DNA of 18,533 bases from contig CAZLFD010000028.1 of the NCBI GenBank assembly GCA_964558715.1, positions 1 to 18,533 of the forward strand. The letters run 5' to 3'. Every line of letters begins with the position of its first letter. Within the stretch, counting starts at the first letter, position 1. Both the position numbers and the translations under genes were made by a program. This stretch comes from JBGSOV01 sp964558715. GTDB taxonomy: Bacteria; Patescibacteriota; Gracilibacteria; CAIRYL01; GCA-016699755. Shown here in pieces: positions 6,150 to 13,282 of this stretch. Under the pieces are notes generated by a model. It had not been told where the DNA came from. It did not search any database and was given only the letters and a program-made list of their open reading frames with translations.

Positions 6150-6693
6150 GCACAGTAAGAATATCCTTGGTCACTTTTTCAATCGGTTGATTGCCATCAA
6201 CTCGAAGCAACTTGCCTTCTTCATCGTATTTATCAATCACCGGAATCGTTTGTTCTTGATAATTATCAATGCGGGTTTTGATGACCTCATCGGTGTCATC
6301 CGCGCGGCCACGTTCTTTCATGCGCGCAATAGCGATATCACGCGGGAGCTCTAAGAATAGACAAATGGTTTCTCGCTTGGCTTCGCTCAAAAGCGCATCG
6401 AGCGATTCTTTTTGCACCATGCTCCTTGGCAGGCCATCGAAGATGACTTTTTCATCAGCAGACACACCACGTAAAAATTCTGCGACAATCTCTATGACGA
6501 TCTCATTCGGCACGAGATTTCCGGCATCGATAATGCTTTTTACCTGACGGCCCAAATCGGAATCACTTGCACGGATTTTACGCAGCTCCGCGCCCGCTTC
6601 AAAAATCACATAGCCGAGTACTTCAGCGATGATCTGTGCTTGCGTGCCTTTTCCTGAACCCTGCACCCCGAAAAGGATGATATCTTTTTGCAT
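6142..6693 (-). CDS. adk: Adenylate kinase, short and divergent form
   Basis: 183 residues, the short class without the zinc-finger or long LID insert. The P-loop is GVQGSGKGTQ (9-18), with Gln where Pro is usual. FDGLPRS (85-91) is the AMP-site FDGFPRT element, and RGRADDTDEVIKTRI (128-142) carries the LID arginine and Asp pair, followed by Arg141. The normal AMP-binding STGD segment is replaced by FEAGAELR (31-38), so nucleotide specificity could differ. The expected reaction is ATP + AMP to 2 ADP in the cytosol. Its ATG overlaps the secY stop by one base (TAATG), pointing to translational coupling. It is the last gene of the minus-strand run, and no terminator is visible after it. Confidence 0.88.
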   Translation of the reverse strand: MQKDIILFGVQGSGKGTQAQIIAEVLGYVIFEAGAELRKIRASDSDLGRQVKSIIDAGNLVPNEIVIEIVAEFLRGVSADEKVIFDGLPRSMVQKESLDALLSEAKRETICLFLELPRDIAIARMKERGRADDTDEVIKTRIDNYQEQTIPVIDKYDEEGKLLRVDGNQPIEKVTKDILTVLS

Positions 6694-7985
6694 TACGCGA
6701 GTTTGTCGTAATTGTGCGAAATCAGCTGCGCGTTAATCTGGCGGATCAGTTCGAGTACTACACCGACAACGATAATCAGACCGGCTCCAGAAATGATGAG
6801 GTCGCTCGAGCTTAATGGTGAAAACATGGTAAAGACAATCGGTACTAAGGCGACAAAGCCGAGAAACGAGCCACCCCACAAGTTCATGCGGTTACTCACG
6901 AACTCGAGATAGTTTGCCGTTTCTGTGCCCGGGCGCACACCAGGAATAAAGCCACCGCGCTTTTGGATATTTTCCGCCACATTTTCGGGACGAAAGACAA
7001 TTGAAACGTAAAAGTAACTAAAGGCAACGATGAGCGCAAAATACATCAAGAGGTATTCAAAAGTCGGCCGCTGGGTATTGAAGTGATTCGTCCACCAACT
7101 CGCCGCCGCTTGCAACCACTCAGATTGCGCCGAAGTGAAGAGCGACGCCATCACACTTGGAAAGGTGATCATCGAAATAGCGAAGATAATGGGGATCATT
7201 CCGGCCTGGAGCAAGCGGATCGGCAGGCTCGACTTTTCGCCGGTCGTATTGCGTGAAGCATTGATAATGGTGATCGAGCGCTGCGCATCCATCACGACAA
7301 CGGTGATGATCAGGAGCACTCCCGAAACCGCGACAAACGCAAGAAACGGAAAGATTTTCGCCGTATTTCCGAATTCTGCAGCCGCGACTAGGTTTCCGAT
7401 CACGCCCGGCATCGCCGAAATGATACCGGTAAAGATAAGTAGTGAAATACCATTTCCAATGCCTTTTTCGGTAATCAACTCACCAAGCCACATAAGCAGA
7501 ATGGTTCCCGCAGAAATGGTGATCATCGCCGGGATGATCTGGCTAGGGTCAGAGACATCGATAAACTGATCGCTCCCTGGTACACCACGCGAAATAAGCA
7601 CGATCATTCCATACGATTGCGCAAGCGCGAGCGGCAATGTAAGCCACCGTGTGATGGAGGTAATAGTACGCTGCCCCGATTCCCCTTCTTTACTGAGCTG
7701 CTCTAATTTTGGCACGACCACGGTCATCAACTGAACGATGATCGAGGCGTTGATATATGGCGCCAAACCCATCATCACGATAGAAAAGTTCTCCATCGAA
7801 CCACCCGTAAGTGCGGCAAAAATCGCCAATGCTCCACCTCCTTCAAAAAGTTCTTTAATCGCACCTGGGTCGACCCCTGGCACGCTGATATGCGCAGCAA
7901 TACGAAAAATAAAGATGATTCCCAGCGTAAAAAGAATCTTGTTACGCAGTTGGGTCGAGTTCCAGATACGGGATAAATACTCCAT
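6693..7985 (-). CDS. secY: Preprotein translocase subunit SecY
   Basis: 430 residues from the ATG at 7985, where the protein begins in the usual way (MEYLSRIWNSTQLRNKILFT). A TTG at 8024 would add 13 residues, but these do not resemble SecY. All hallmarks are present: HISVPGVD plug region, SIVMMGLAPYINASIIVQLM, the GIGNGISLLIF segment, FPSVMAS, FSYFYVSIVF with PENVAENIQKRGGFIPGVRPG before helix 9, and ten hydrophobic segments. It forms the protein-conducting channel in the plasma membrane with SecE and SecG. It is followed by adk, as in many bacterial spc operons, but no ribosomal protein gene precedes it; the upstream neighbours are tilS and a nucleotidyltransferase-like gene. Confidence 0.97.
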   Translation of the reverse strand: MEYLSRIWNSTQLRNKILFTLGIIFIFRIAAHISVPGVDPGAIKELFEGGGALAIFAALTGGSMENFSIVMMGLAPYINASIIVQLMTVVVPKLEQLSKEGESGQRTITSITRWLTLPLALAQSYGMIVLISRGVPGSDQFIDVSDPSQIIPAMITISAGTILLMWLGELITEKGIGNGISLLIFTGIISAMPGVIGNLVAAAEFGNTAKIFPFLAFVAVSGVLLIITVVVMDAQRSITIINASRNTTGEKSSLPIRLLQAGMIPIIFAISMITFPSVMASLFTSAQSEWLQAAASWWTNHFNTQRPTFEYLLMYFALIVAFSYFYVSIVFRPENVAENIQKRGGFIPGVRPGTETANYLEFVSNRMNLWGGSFLGFVALVPIVFTMFSPLSSSDLIISGAGLIIVVGVVLELIRQINAQLISHNYDKLA

Positions 7986-8007
7986 TGGGGCTAGATAAAA
8001 CGAACGA

Positions 8008-8036
8008 GGGCAAAAAATTGCCAAGTGATTTTGCCC
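8008..8036 (-). promoter_or_regulatory. Hairpin in the secY leader
   Basis: GGGCAAAA (8008-8015) and TTTTGCCC (8029-8036) form a perfect 8-bp inverted repeat with a 13-nt loop in the 60-nt gap upstream of secY. On the minus strand no T-run follows, so it is not a standard terminator for the upstream operon genes. It sits where it could control secY translation. On the plus strand it is followed by CCTTTTT, but no plus-strand gene needs a terminator there. Confidence 0.35.
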
Positions 8037-8045
8037 CCTTTTTCC

Positions 8046-8936
8046 TCATCTTTCAAGCAAAAAACTGCCCCTGCGGTCGGTGTTGTGGAATTTGAGCATT
8101 TCGTCAGAAATAATAGTGCCGCTTGCATCAACGAGTCGGGCTTTTTTGTGCTCGGCACGGGGTAAAAAAAGTGTTTTTAGGAGTTGGTTCCAGCGCCTTC
8201 CAAAAGCGATTTCAAGCGAGGTGCGGATGCGGGAATCGCCCTTGGAGATTTCGGCCAGATCTGCGGAGAAACGAACTGCAGCTCCCAGTGAACGCGATAC
8301 AAACTCCTGATTTTGGGCGATGACGGTATTTGCAACACTACTCCCAAAAACTGGTATCAGAGTCGCCGTCCATAAAGCGAGATATGGATCATGCGGTTGT
8401 AAGGCGATTTTTTCCATATTCAGCGCATTTTCGGTGGCAAAAAACGATAGGCAGAATCTGCCGGCGATGTTATTTCCGTGTCGCCGTAATCTGAGTATAT
8501 GCAGGATGCACGTGACAAAACAGCGCGCCACCCACAATCGACTGGCATCGGTGACGATAAACAAATCAATATCAGAGTGCTGAGTCGCTGTGCCCAGAGC
8601 GACCGAGTTGCAGAGAAATGCCGCACGCACACCGGGTAGATGACGCAGGAGTGGAATCCACCGCTTGGCTTTTTGGAGATATTTGCGATTCCACACGTTA
8701 TCGAGGGATGCACGTGGGAGCTGCAGATATTGAACGAATCGGCGGTCTTCTGATTCTATTGGAGACTCATGCTCCCCCTCTAAAAACCCACCATTTGCAG
8801 GAGTGACGAAAGTTGAGTGTGCTGTCTTTTGCAAATTACTGCTTGCTGCTTGCTTATTCCTAATTGCGAATTGCTTTTCATCTGGCCGAAATCCCAGCCG
8901 CGCATACACTCGCCGCACTTCCTGTAACTCGCTCAT
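8046..8936 (-). CDS. Nucleotidyltransferase-superfamily protein carrying an in-frame repeat insertion
   Basis: 296 residues. The core is a DNA polymerase beta-like nucleotidyltransferase motif: NSVALGTATQHSDIDLFIVT (110-129), with Asp122 and Asp124 as the metal-binding DxD pair. The third carboxylate is not clear. The rest, with hydrophobic helices around 130-215 and a basic C-terminal part, resembles uncharacterised nucleotidyltransferase proteins. The substrate is unknown. Residues about 20-59 (from EKQFAIRNKQ to EGEHESPI) are polar and unlike a folded domain; their DNA is a degenerate copy of the family A repeat. The start codon overlaps the tilS stop as ATGA, which supports this start and translational coupling to tilS. 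Confidence 0.72.
   Translation of the reverse strand: MSELQEVRRVYARLGFRPDEKQFAIRNKQAASSNLQKTAHSTFVTPANGGFLEGEHESPIESEDRRFVQYLQLPRASLDNVWNRKYLQKAKRWIPLLRHLPGVRAAFLCNSVALGTATQHSDIDLFIVTDASRLWVARCFVTCILHILRLRRHGNNIAGRFCLSFFATENALNMEKIALQPHDPYLALWTATLIPVFGSSVANTVIAQNQEFVSRSLGAAVRFSADLAEISKGDSRIRTSLEIAFGRRWNQLLKTLFLPRAEHKKARLVDASGTIISDEMLKFHNTDRRGSFLLER
8762..8877 (+). repeat. Family A repeat copy embedded in the nucleotidyltransferase gene
   Basis: Arms ACTCATGCT (8765-8773) and TGCAGGAGT (8796-8804) pair at 7 of 9 positions. They are flanked by GAG on the left and GACG on the right, as in the intergenic copies. The tail contains GTTGAGTGT and AATTGCGAATTG, matching the tail style of copies 1 and 2. 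The left arm region matches copy 1 at about 13 of 19 positions. It runs antisense to the gene and keeps the reading frame open. Confidence 0.5.
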
Positions 8937-9862
8937 GTTCGGCGAATGAAGAAATAGTCTGAGTACACGGCGATTTCCACTTCTCCGAGGGTTTTGTACT
9001 TTCCGGCATCGGCAACAACAAGAAAATCCCGGATTTCTAGGGTCAATTCCATAACCGGCACTTCGGGGTAAAAAAGTTGGCGAATCACTTCGAATTGCAA
9101 TATTTCTGCTAACTCAGCGAATTGCGGACGGCTAGTGCGGATTTCTTTGGCATCGGGTTGTTCTTGCGCCGCGAGAAAGCGTTTTGCTTCGGTCTCTAAA
9201 AATTCTTGCGTTGCGCGAAACACGCGCGCTTGTCGCCGAATCCGTTTGCCGAAATCAGGAAATTTTTTCTGCAGCAATGGGCAAATCTCATTCCGCAAAT
9301 AATTGCGCGAATAATCACTCTCCGCATTCGTTTCATCCTCTTGGTGCGCGATATTGTGCGAATCGAGATACATGAGGATTTCCGCCTTTTGCATGTGTAA
9401 AAATGGTCGAAAGAGTTTCGTTTTCGCATCAAACGGCTTGATTCCCGAAAGCCCGGCGATTCCCGAGCCGCGCAAAAAACGGAATAAAATCGTCTCTGTT
9501 TCATCATCGGCATGGGTACCCAGCGCGATTGCATCGGCTTTGAATTCTTCGGCAACAGATCTCAAGAAGGCCATCCGTTCCTCACGCGCTTTCCCTTCGG
9601 AGTGTTGTGGATTCTGCCAGGTGTCAGTGAAAAACTGGACATCATTCCGTTTTGCCCATTGGCGGCAAAACTCTGCGTCTGCTACAGATTTGGCGCGCAA
9701 CGCATGGTCAAAATGGGCTACTGCCAAATGTTCATTTGGGATGATGCGTACCAGTTTCTCAGCCAAAAAAACTGAATCCGGCCCACCAGAAAGGGCAATC
9801 ACAATTCGCGGATTTGGTGGTAGCCAACGCTGCAGCTTAGCAGATAATGTCTTGGCGGACAT
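8933..9862 (-). CDS. tilS: tRNA(Ile)-lysidine synthetase TilS
   Basis: 309 residues from the ATG at 9862; a GTG at 9886 would add 8 residues. The N-type ATP pyrophosphatase motif SGGPDS is at 25-30. Further TilS signatures are AHFDHALR, LGTHADDETETILFRFLRGSG and DETNAESDYSRNYLRNEICP. A C-terminal extension of roughly 100 residues corresponds to the reduced TilS substrate-binding region. The enzyme uses ATP and lysine to convert C34 of tRNA-Ile(CAU) to lysidine so that AUA is read as Ile. That tRNA is not in this window; the tRNA-Ile here has GAU. The start overlaps the preceding membrane-protein gene by 26 nt, and the end overlaps the next gene by 4 nt. Confidence 0.95.
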   Translation of the reverse strand: MSAKTLSAKLQRWLPPNPRIVIALSGGPDSVFLAEKLVRIIPNEHLAVAHFDHALRAKSVADAEFCRQWAKRNDVQFFTDTWQNPQHSEGKAREERMAFLRSVAEEFKADAIALGTHADDETETILFRFLRGSGIAGLSGIKPFDAKTKLFRPFLHMQKAEILMYLDSHNIAHQEDETNAESDYSRNYLRNEICPLLQKKFPDFGKRIRRQARVFRATQEFLETEAKRFLAAQEQPDAKEIRTSRPQFAELAEILQFEVIRQLFYPEVPVMELTLEIRDFLVVADAGKYKTLGEVEIAVYSDYFFIRRT

Positions 9863-10781
9863 TTTGTTTTTCGACACGGAAAACACGAAACAGTTTTAAA
9901 AGATCAAAGATCACCGCCATAAATAGCACCGAGAAAAAGGAAAAAAGAATAGTAAATGGAGAAATAATGAGGAAGATCAAAAAGCCCCACACTGCCGAAC
10001 GCGGTATTCCATAGGCTTCGACCGCATCAAATAAAGCACTGTTTTCAAAATCGTTGACAAACTTTTCTACCAATTCTTCTGCCACCGACCGCTCGCTCGT
10101 GGCATCCATCCCGCCAAATAGCGGATTAACCAGTAGTTGTGCTTCGACTTGAGTGGCGACCTCTTCACGCAAACGCGCTTCACACTCGGCATTTCCTTGG
10201 CATAAAGCAATGTTATCTTCGATTTCTTTATTGATCAGATCTTGTATCGAGTAATCGAGCGCCACACTTTCGCCATCGATTTCGACATTTTCGGGTATCA
10301 TCTTCATCACCAAGCTGCCAGCATTGGCTTTGATGAACTCATCTGCTACCGGCGCGACGGCGAACGAGGTAAAAAAGAAGAGGATAAGGTATGCAGTGGT
10401 AATCGGGCGGCGGATATCGGTACTAAAATGTACACGCACCCGATTGCCGATGGTTCGCTTAATAACAAGAAAGACGAATGCAAATGGCACGCCAAAAATC
10501 AGTAGAAAATGTAACCACGCCTGAAACAGCAGAAATCCAAAAAGCACCGGGTACAAGAGTGGAATCAGGGTAAACCAATAGGTACTCTTAATAACGGCTG
10601 CGAAGACCACACCCGAAAGCGCCAACAGAAAAAAGATAAAGATGGCGATGTAGCTGACCCATGAAGTGCTCAGCGATGCATCCAAAAATTGTGTTATAAA
10701 ACCACCTAAAGAGAAGCAGAAGAGCACAAAAGCCAATGCCGAAATACCAAGCAACGCCAACGATTTTCCGTTCGAAATCAT
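9837..10781 (-). CDS. Uncharacterised polytopic membrane protein between mraY and tilS
   Basis: I do not recognise this 314-residue protein. Predicted transmembrane segments lie at about 8-30, 42-64, 68-86, 90-107 and 126-145. A hydrophilic domain follows at about 146-262, rich in Glu and Asp, with Cys194 and Cys200 that could form a disulfide. A final hydrophobic region spans 263-296 and a basic tail follows. With five helices before it, the large domain may lie outside the cell, but topology is a guess. It starts 4 nt after the mraY stop and overlaps tilS by 26 nt, so it is co-translated with cell-envelope and tRNA-modification genes. A role in envelope biogenesis is inferred only from position. 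Confidence 0.7.
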   Translation of the reverse strand: MISNGKSLALLGISALAFVLFCFSLGGFITQFLDASLSTSWVSYIAIFIFFLLALSGVVFAAVIKSTYWFTLIPLLYPVLFGFLLFQAWLHFLLIFGVPFAFVFLVIKRTIGNRVRVHFSTDIRRPITTAYLILFFFTSFAVAPVADEFIKANAGSLVMKMIPENVEIDGESVALDYSIQDLINKEIEDNIALCQGNAECEARLREEVATQVEAQLLVNPLFGGMDATSERSVAEELVEKFVNDFENSALFDAVEAYGIPRSAVWGFLIFLIISPFTILFSFFSVLFMAVIFDLLKLFRVFRVEKQNVRQDIIC

Positions 10782-10785
10782 GAAA

Positions 10786-11847
10786 TCAGGTGTTAAGTCC
10801 GACTAGGCCAAGAATCAATCCGAGTACAGATGCCGCCGCGCCGATGATCCAAAAGCGCATGACAATCTGTGGTTCTGTCCAGCCGACGGCCTCAAAATGA
10901 TGATGGATCGGTGCTACGCGAAAGACTTTTTTGCCATTGCGCAGTTTTTTTGACGTCAGTTGGATAATAACACTGAGTGTCTCGACGACGAAGATGAATC
11001 CGATTAAAGGGAGAATCGCCACCGCATCGATCATCATTGCGATTACACCGAGCGTAGCGCCAAGTGATAAGCTGCCGGTATCACCCATAAAGAATTTTGC
11101 CGGCGGCACATTAAACCACAAAAACGCGAATAGTGCCGCGACGATCAACGCGCAAAAAAGCGTGAGGAACTCGTGCCCACGAAAGAATGAGAGGGCACCA
11201 TAGGTGGCAAAAGCGGTGATAAGCAGGCCGCCTGCCAAACCATCGAGACCGTCAGAGATATTGACCGCGTTTGCCGTACCGACGATAACAAAGATGTAGA
11301 GCAAAATCGCCCAAGCGCCAATATCGAACACGCCGATTCCCGGCAGCGTGATTTCGGTATATTCCAGGCGAAAGTAAAACCACATCGCTCCCATTAGAGC
11401 GAAGAAAACAATGAAGAGCATCTTTGGCGCTGCCTCGATACCTTTCTTTTTACCGATCTTTCGCGCATTCCAAAAATCGTCAATCAGGCCAAAGACACCC
11501 ATCACGATCAAGGAGAAGAGTGGAAGGTAAACCTCGGATCGCTGCAAGAGTGATTGATCGATAAAACCCAAAAAAGCGAGGTAACGCGAAAGCAGGATGA
11601 CGATGAGTACCGAAGCCCAAATCAAAAAACCGCCTCCAGTCGGCGTGCCAGCTTTTTTGGCATGCAGTTTGCGAAATATCTTGGCGGGTCGGCCATCGCT
11701 CGTGTGCTCACGGATTTCTTGCTTGATATTCCATTTCTGCACATAGTGATAATAAAGCGGTTGCAATAAGAGAAAAACGACAAAGGCAGAGGCAGAATAG
11801 CTGAACAGAGCGATTAGAAAGCGGAGAATGTCAGTGATTTCAGCCAC
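10786..11847 (-). CDS. mraY: Phospho-N-acetylmuramoyl-pentapeptide transferase MraY
   Basis: 353 residues, typical length, from a GTG start. Conserved MraY elements are KAGTPTGGG (65-73), the metal-site pair LIDD (Asp123, Asp124), NAVNISDGLDGLAGG (193-207), KFFMGDTGSLSLGA (251-264) with the catalytic Asp256, and the diagnostic PIHHHFE (313-319). About ten transmembrane helices surround these cytosolic loops. The enzyme moves phospho-MurNAc-pentapeptide from UDP to undecaprenyl phosphate, making lipid I at the inner face of the membrane. It shows that the organism makes peptidoglycan. It is not flanked by murF, murD or ftsW as in usual dcw clusters; the neighbours are a C39-like peptidase upstream and an unknown membrane protein downstream. 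Confidence 0.97.
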   Translation of the reverse strand: MAEITDILRFLIALFSYSASAFVVFLLLQPLYYHYVQKWNIKQEIREHTSDGRPAKIFRKLHAKKAGTPTGGGFLIWASVLIVILLSRYLAFLGFIDQSLLQRSEVYLPLFSLIVMGVFGLIDDFWNARKIGKKKGIEAAPKMLFIVFFALMGAMWFYFRLEYTEITLPGIGVFDIGAWAILLYIFVIVGTANAVNISDGLDGLAGGLLITAFATYGALSFFRGHEFLTLFCALIVAALFAFLWFNVPPAKFFMGDTGSLSLGATLGVIAMMIDAVAILPLIGFIFVVETLSVIIQLTSKKLRNGKKVFRVAPIHHHFEAVGWTEPQIVMRFWIIGAAASVLGLILGLVGLNT

Positions 11848-11901
11848 AATTACGAGAAAGGTTTCTGCGGAATTTTGGCAGATTTCGGGGCAAAAGGGAA
11901 A

Positions 11902-12504
11902 TCACTCATCCGAAGATATGTCAGAAAAAATAAAGAATCCTCGCTCATGTCCATCCCATTCTGGTCGCATCGCTTCAGTAAATGTATCCAGAGTTTCCTC
12001 CCACAATGACGGATTGTTGCCATACGGGTCAGAGACTTGCATCGTTTCGGTCTCTGTATCAAAGCTCGAAACAAGCACAAAGTGGGCAAAACGTTCCTGC
12101 CCAGCAAAAAAAGTAAGCTCCGACTTAAATCCGCACCAGGCGTAGAGCGGCATGATGTCATGACCGGCCTCTATATGCTCTATCACAAAAGCATGCGGTG
12201 CGGCTATCTGTGAAATAGGAAAAAATTGCGCCAATACGGGCACCTCTAAATCTTCGAGCACCTGGTTCACATGGGCTTCATCGATCGAGCGGACGTCATA
12301 GCCAGATTCGAGAATGACTGCGGTGGTCGGAAACTGCAAGGCATACGCATCTTTAAATTCGGCCGTGACTTTGATGCCAAGCAAAAAAGCGAGTTGTTCT
12401 TGATCGATCCATACACCCCGCCTTAGGGCGACCATGGCAACACAGGTAGGAAAGCAAAGGAGTGGCTTTTGAACGAGATGCTTGTAATCTTTATTAAGAA
12501 TCAT
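11902..12504 (-). CDS. C39-like papain-fold cysteine peptidase family protein
   Basis: 200 residues. The N-terminal VQKPLLCFPTCVAMVALRRG (11-30) fits the C39 pattern of a Gln (Gln12, oxyanion) shortly before the catalytic Cys (Cys17). RFAHFVLVSSFD gives the catalytic His (His141), and MQVSDPYGN gives the third residue (Asp159). The spacing Cys-His-Asp is like that of stand-alone C39-like domains, which also include non-protease members. There is no signal peptide or membrane segment, so it probably acts in the cytosol rather than in an exporter. Substrate unknown. It lies 54 nt upstream of mraY in the same direction and 131 nt below the hydrolase gene. Confidence 0.65.
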   Translation of the reverse strand: MILNKDYKHLVQKPLLCFPTCVAMVALRRGVWIDQEQLAFLLGIKVTAEFKDAYALQFPTTAVILESGYDVRSIDEAHVNQVLEDLEVPVLAQFFPISQIAAPHAFVIEHIEAGHDIMPLYAWCGFKSELTFFAGQERFAHFVLVSSFDTETETMQVSDPYGNNPSLWEETLDTFTEAMRPEWDGHERGFFIFSDISSDE

Positions 12505-12581
12505 AAGAATGTCTTCAGCTAAATTAGAGGCAAGAACAGGTCTACGGTGCCGCTATGAGTGGGGCACATGCTTCTCAGCGA

Positions 12582-12611
12582 TTAGGGGAAATCGATTCAG
12601 GCGCCCCCTAA
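12582..12611 (-). other. Inverted repeat in the hydrolase/C39 gap
   Basis: TTAGGGG (12582-12588) and CCCCTAA (12605-12611) pair over 7 bp with a 16-nt loop. There is no T-run on the minus strand, so termination after the hydrolase gene is doubtful. The same word TTAGGGGG occurs in the perfect palindrome at 18202-18218. The remaining gap 12505-12635 shows nothing else. Confidence 0.3.
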
Positions 12612-12635
12612 AACTTGAATCTGCGTTAGAACGAG

Positions 12636-13202
12636 CTAACGATAAAACTGCAAAATCTTATCTCGCAACAGTGGGAATGTGACATACCCTGATTGCTCAT
12701 GAAAATGTCCTGCACTCGGTATAAACGAAAGTTCAACACCAAGCTTGTCAGCGAGCTCTTCGCCATTTTTTAATCCGACATACGGGTCATCATCAGACTG
12801 AAAAACCATAAAATGCTCAGCCTTTTTTTTGATATTTTCAAAATCAAATTCAAAACCGCTGAAACTTTTATCACGCTCGTAATTGAGTATCGGATCAATT
12901 CCTATGGGAGTCCCTGCAAAGCATGCAGCTTTTACAGCATGATCGCGTTTTTCGAGAATTCTGAGAGTAAAAATTCCGCCAAGGCTGTGACCAATGAATA
13001 TTGTTTCTTCAGTAATGAACTGCTCGTAATCTTTTAAGACTTCGAACCATTCTTCGATTTTTGCCTGCACTACCGGCGGTGACGGAAACTGTGGTACAAA
13101 CACTCGAAAATCATTCCGTTCTAATTCTTTTTTTAACCAAGGAAACCAGTTTTCTTCGGGGTGTCCTTCTGTGCCGTGAACAATGAGAACATTAGCTTTC
13201 AA
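12636..13202 (-). CDS. RBBP9/YdeN-type serine hydrolase (alpha/beta hydrolase)
   Basis: 188 residues, the usual size of the RBBP9 family. VLIVHGTEGHPEENWFPWL (5-23) is the family's N-terminal strand and oxyanion region. GHSLGG (71-76) places the nucleophile at Ser73, FQSDDDPYV (134-142) holds the catalytic Asp, and SAGHF (163-167) gives His166. The protein is probably a cytosolic esterase or serine hydrolase acting on a small ester or amide; no natural substrate is established for bacterial members. It lies 80 nt below purD on the same strand, with a palindromic repeat in the gap, so co-transcription with purD is possible but the repeat could uncouple them. Confidence 0.88.
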   Translation of the reverse strand: MKANVLIVHGTEGHPEENWFPWLKKELERNDFRVFVPQFPSPPVVQAKIEEWFEVLKDYEQFITEETIFIGHSLGGIFTLRILEKRDHAVKAACFAGTPIGIDPILNYERDKSFSGFEFDFENIKKKAEHFMVFQSDDDPYVGLKNGEELADKLGVELSFIPSAGHFHEQSGYVTFPLLRDKILQFYR

Positions 13203-13237
13203 TTTATCATTTACAATTTGAAATCTGCCATTGCCTG

Positions 13238-13262
13238 CCGATTCCGGTCAAGCCGGAATGAC
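13238..13262. repeat. Palindromic repeat, family B copy 1
   Basis: ATTCCGG (13241-13247) and CCGGAAT (13253-13259) form a perfect 7-bp stem with loop TCAAG. The 25-nt unit matches the reverse complement of 16351-16375 at 22 of 25 positions. It lies in the gap between purD and the hydrolase gene and is preceded by an AT-rich stretch (ATTTACAATTTG) like the tails of family A copies. Confidence 0.6.
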
Positions 13263-13282
13263 CCTCCAAGGCACAAAAATTT

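Noticed and set aside
7135..7569. Plus-strand open frame opposite secY
   Set aside because: It is a mirror of the SecY coding pattern; rich in Ile, Met and Ser as expected from antisense of hydrophobic codons.
9354..9899. 181-codon plus-strand open frame opposite tilS
   Set aside because: It is antisense to all TilS motifs, and its composition is that of a shadow frame.
12541..12611. Small RNA or riboswitch between the hydrolase and C39-like genes
   Set aside because: Only weak stems (GTGCC/GGCAC and TTAGGGG/CCCCTAA) are present, with no known riboswitch core.
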